DNA from: an uncultured Planctomycetota bacterium
GTDB lineage: Bacteria; Planctomycetota; SZUA-567; JAFGNG01
Direction of reading: 5' to 3'
Length of the DNA: 6,864 nt
Assembly: GCA_947311175.1 (NCBI GenBank)
Contig: CAMZKK010000235.1
Span: forward strand, 1-6,864
In this document: positions 5,030-6,864 of the stretch, one piece after another
How the letters are laid out: every line of letters begins with the position of its first letter
Numbering within the stretch: position 1 is the first letter of the stretch
The notes under the pieces: generated by a model
Seen by the model: only the letters and a program-made list of their open reading frames with translations
Told to the model about the DNA's origin: nothing
Database searches by the model: none
Program-made: the position numbers and the translations under genes

Positions 5030-6864
5030 TTAATTTATAAAAATTCGCTCATTGTGAGATACCGCTCTATTTCCCTTATTATCTACTGCTGAAATGTAAT
5101 AACGAATATTTCCTGCACCGGCAGGAATTTTAACGCTATAATAATTGCTAACTACAGCCGGAGCGGTTTGACTGGGATATGCACCAAGATTGCTCATTTT
5201 TAATTCCGAACTTCCGCCACCAACCTCAGTAAGATGGATAGTCACATCTTTAATTTCGGATATATCATAAACAAAAGTCTGAATAACTGCATCTTTCTCG
5301 GCATCAATCAAGCAGTTATTTCCCCAATCCTTACCTCCGGGATTTGCAGGTCTCACCCATGGATTGAAAATCGTAGGAGAAGTTTTGTCATTACCGGAAT
5401 TTATCACTCCATCTATTTCATTTTTTGCCATCTCATACGCTGCATTGAATGCATTTGTAACCTGTTTGTCCCAGCTGTCTTGTCCCGTCCAATACCAATA
5501 GCAACTAGTTTCTGCCGTGTAAAGAAGGCGATACAACTCTTTCAATAATCCATCATCAACATCATTATCATCCAAGGTATGCACCATATTCTGGAAAGCG
5601 GTAAGAACAGCCCAACTATTCAAATCTGGAGAATAGTCTTTATCCGCCCAGCTAAACCACTTTGTAAACAACGGATCGCCATTGTCCGCACCTGCCCAAG
5701 ACCCTGGTTCAACGTGAACAATATTTGATTGATCAACCGGAAATTTATGAAGATAATCTTGAGCAGTTATAAGTTGAAATTTAGGATTATTTTGGCACAT
5801 ATTTACCAATCCACCGGTGTTTGAAGTATAGTAACCTTCAGCCCCACCACCATAGTTATCACCGTCAGAGTGAAGAAGAAAAAACGGTGGATGCTCGGGA
5901 TCATATGTTGAGTCTTCTATCATTTTATCATAAATTTGCCCCATAACGCTTTCATATTGTAATGCACCATAACCACCTCTTGCATCTTCATTTCCAAGAT
6001 ACCTCTCAGCCGGAATTCCAATTATTTTATGACGATTTCCTTGTTGATCCGTATGACAAAGAATACATGGTTTTAATAAAGTAGGTGAGATCTTACTCGC
6101 TGCCCAAATATTGTTCAACTGCAACCAATCATCTTGTGGAAAATTCTCCTGTTCAGCTAAATTCGGCGGAAGCATCCCCTCCTCAACTCCTGCATAAGGA
6201 TAATCCTTACATGCTCGAAAATGATGGATGCTATCATAAATCACTGCTTTTATTCCGGCACTATTCAGGGCAGGAATCATATGCGGATGAAAAGCAGTTT
6301 CCGGTGGGAATAAAATATCACTCGCCTCAACACCAAAAGTATCTCTAATAATTTCTCGATGCCACTCTATTTGACCAATAATGTCTCTATCGGGAATTAA
6401 TGCCATCAAAGGATGACAATAACCAAATGCTGTAAAATCAACCCTTGGATTGCCAAATGCCGTCTTTTGAGCAGCAATCTCTCTTAACGAATTTTTCCAC
6501 TCTGAAAAACAGCCACCACAAAATCCCTTTTCTTCAGCTCGATTAAGTTGCTCAATCAGTGAACCTGACCAGCTGGTAGAAAGCCCCGCATGAGAAAGCC
6601 CACCATTGATATACTGCCAAACAGCGGTAGGAATAAAATGATTATACGCCCCGCCACGAGTTCCAAAAATCTCATCTTTTTCACCATCCCAATATTCAGG
6701 ATCAGTGGAATTATAAAATGGTTGGTGCATATGTTTGTGAATGCCAAAATAGATAACCGGTTGATTAGAATTCCCTACCTGAATATGTGGCTTAGTCATC
6801 TCTTCTTGTTTAGTTGCCGGTTCTTTCTTAACATTTGAACATTCTTCTTTTTCCCCCACACAAA
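5030..6864 (-). CDS. Glycoside hydrolase family 57 protein with C-terminal Ig-like domain (5' end probably outside the window)
   Basis: Residue numbers count from the in-frame GTG at 6859. The catalytic part (about 33-480) shows the GH57 landmarks: IHKHMHQP (40-47, motif HxHQP), GYCHPLMALIP (146-156, motif GxxHP), FPPE187 as the probable nucleophile, and HSDGDNYGGG (330-339), where D332 fits the general acid of the DxExFG motif. GH57 enzymes are retaining alpha-glucan hydrolases, branching enzymes or transferases; the exact activity cannot be read here. A C-terminal beta domain (about 520-609), with YYISAVDNKGN, looks Ig/FN3-like and may bind glucan. Two CxxC pairs (C114/C117, C265/C268) are unusual. 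The frame stays open to the window edge past GTG 6859. The lysine/glutamate-rich first 25 residues read as a linker, so the true start is probably upstream; M21 (ATG 6799) is another option with a poorly spaced AAGAAGAG. It precedes the promoter, so it may be a separate unit or the head of the same operon. Confidence 0.93.
   Translation of the reverse strand, partial: CVGEKEECSNVKKEPATKQEEMTKPHIQVGNSNQPVIYFGIHKHMHQPFYNSTDPEYWDGEKDEIFGTRGGAYNHFIPTAVWQYINGGLSHAGLSTSWSGSLIEQLNRAEEKGFCGGCFSEWKNSLREIAAQKTAFGNPRVDFTAFGYCHPLMALIPDRDIIGQIEWHREIIRDTFGVEASDILFPPETAFHPHMIPALNSAGIKAVIYDSIHHFRACKDYPYAGVEEGMLPPNLAEQENFPQDDWLQLNNIWAASKISPTLLKPCILCHTDQQGNRHKIIGIPAERYLGNEDARGGYGALQYESVMGQIYDKMIEDSTYDPEHPPFFLLHSDGDNYGGGAEGYYTSNTGGLVNMCQNNPKFQLITAQDYLHKFPVDQSNIVHVEPGSWAGADNGDPLFTKWFSWADKDYSPDLNSWAVLTAFQNMVHTLDDNDVDDGLLKELYRLLYTAETSCYWYWTGQDSWDKQVTNAFNAAYEMAKNEIDGVINSGNDKTSPTIFNPWVRPANPGGKDWGNNCLIDAEKDAVIQTFVYDISEIKDVTIHLTEVGGGSSELKMSNLGAYPSQTAPAVVSNYYSVKIPAGAGNIRYYISAVDNKGNRAVSHNERIFIN

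Noticed and set aside
6053..6067. CILCH read as a c-type cytochrome haem site.
   Set aside because: A single motif inside a GH57 domain with no other cytochrome feature and no visible signal peptide; kept only as a possible metal or chance motif.
6860..6864. In-frame Cys codon (TGT, 6860-6862) just before GTG 6859, considered as the lipobox cysteine of a lipoprotein GH57.
   Set aside because: The preceding codon ends in TT, so residue -1 can only be Phe, Leu, Ile or Val, not the Ala/Gly/Ser a lipobox needs. Cys8 follows Glu and does not fit either.

Overview
The window is AT-rich and compact. It reads as a chromosomal stretch from a low-GC bacterium with a two-membrane envelope (one lipoprotein, one Sec-exported protein and one single-pass membrane kinase). 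The Hanks-type kinase resembles those of the Planctomycetota/Lentisphaerota/Omnitrophota area: its glycine loop is followed by VFKAVQ and it has DLG in place of DFG. GH57-type glycosidases are also common there. This taxonomic guess is an inference from protein style and is weak.

All six genes lie on the minus strand, so transcription runs from high to low coordinates. First (5030-6864, 5' end probably outside the window) is a GH57 glycoside hydrolase with a C-terminal Ig-like beta domain. A 107-nt gap carrying a plausible sigma70-type promoter follows. Then come five tightly packed genes: a Sec-secreted protein with three OB-like beta units (3729-4922), a transmembrane Ser/Thr kinase with a C-terminal HEAT-like region (1835-3724), a lipoprotein with a predicted alpha/alpha-toroid (prenyltransferase/squalene-cyclase-like) fold (595-1845), a STAS-domain protein (164-598), and the first 53 codons of a second GH57-type protein of the DUF3536 kind (1-159).

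The joints of this five-gene block are a 4-nt gap, an 11-nt overlap, an ATGA overlap and another 4-nt gap. This indicates one transcript with translational coupling. The kinase keeps all the main catalytic residues, and the STAS protein keeps a serine at the SpoIIAA phosphosite position. A kinase-to-STAS switch is therefore possible but unproven. The notable point is a signalling and envelope module (secreted protein, membrane kinase, lipoprotein, STAS) set between two different GH57-family glucan enzymes. No RNA genes, CRISPR, mobile elements or convincing terminators were seen. No stretch of more than 107 bases lacks a gene.
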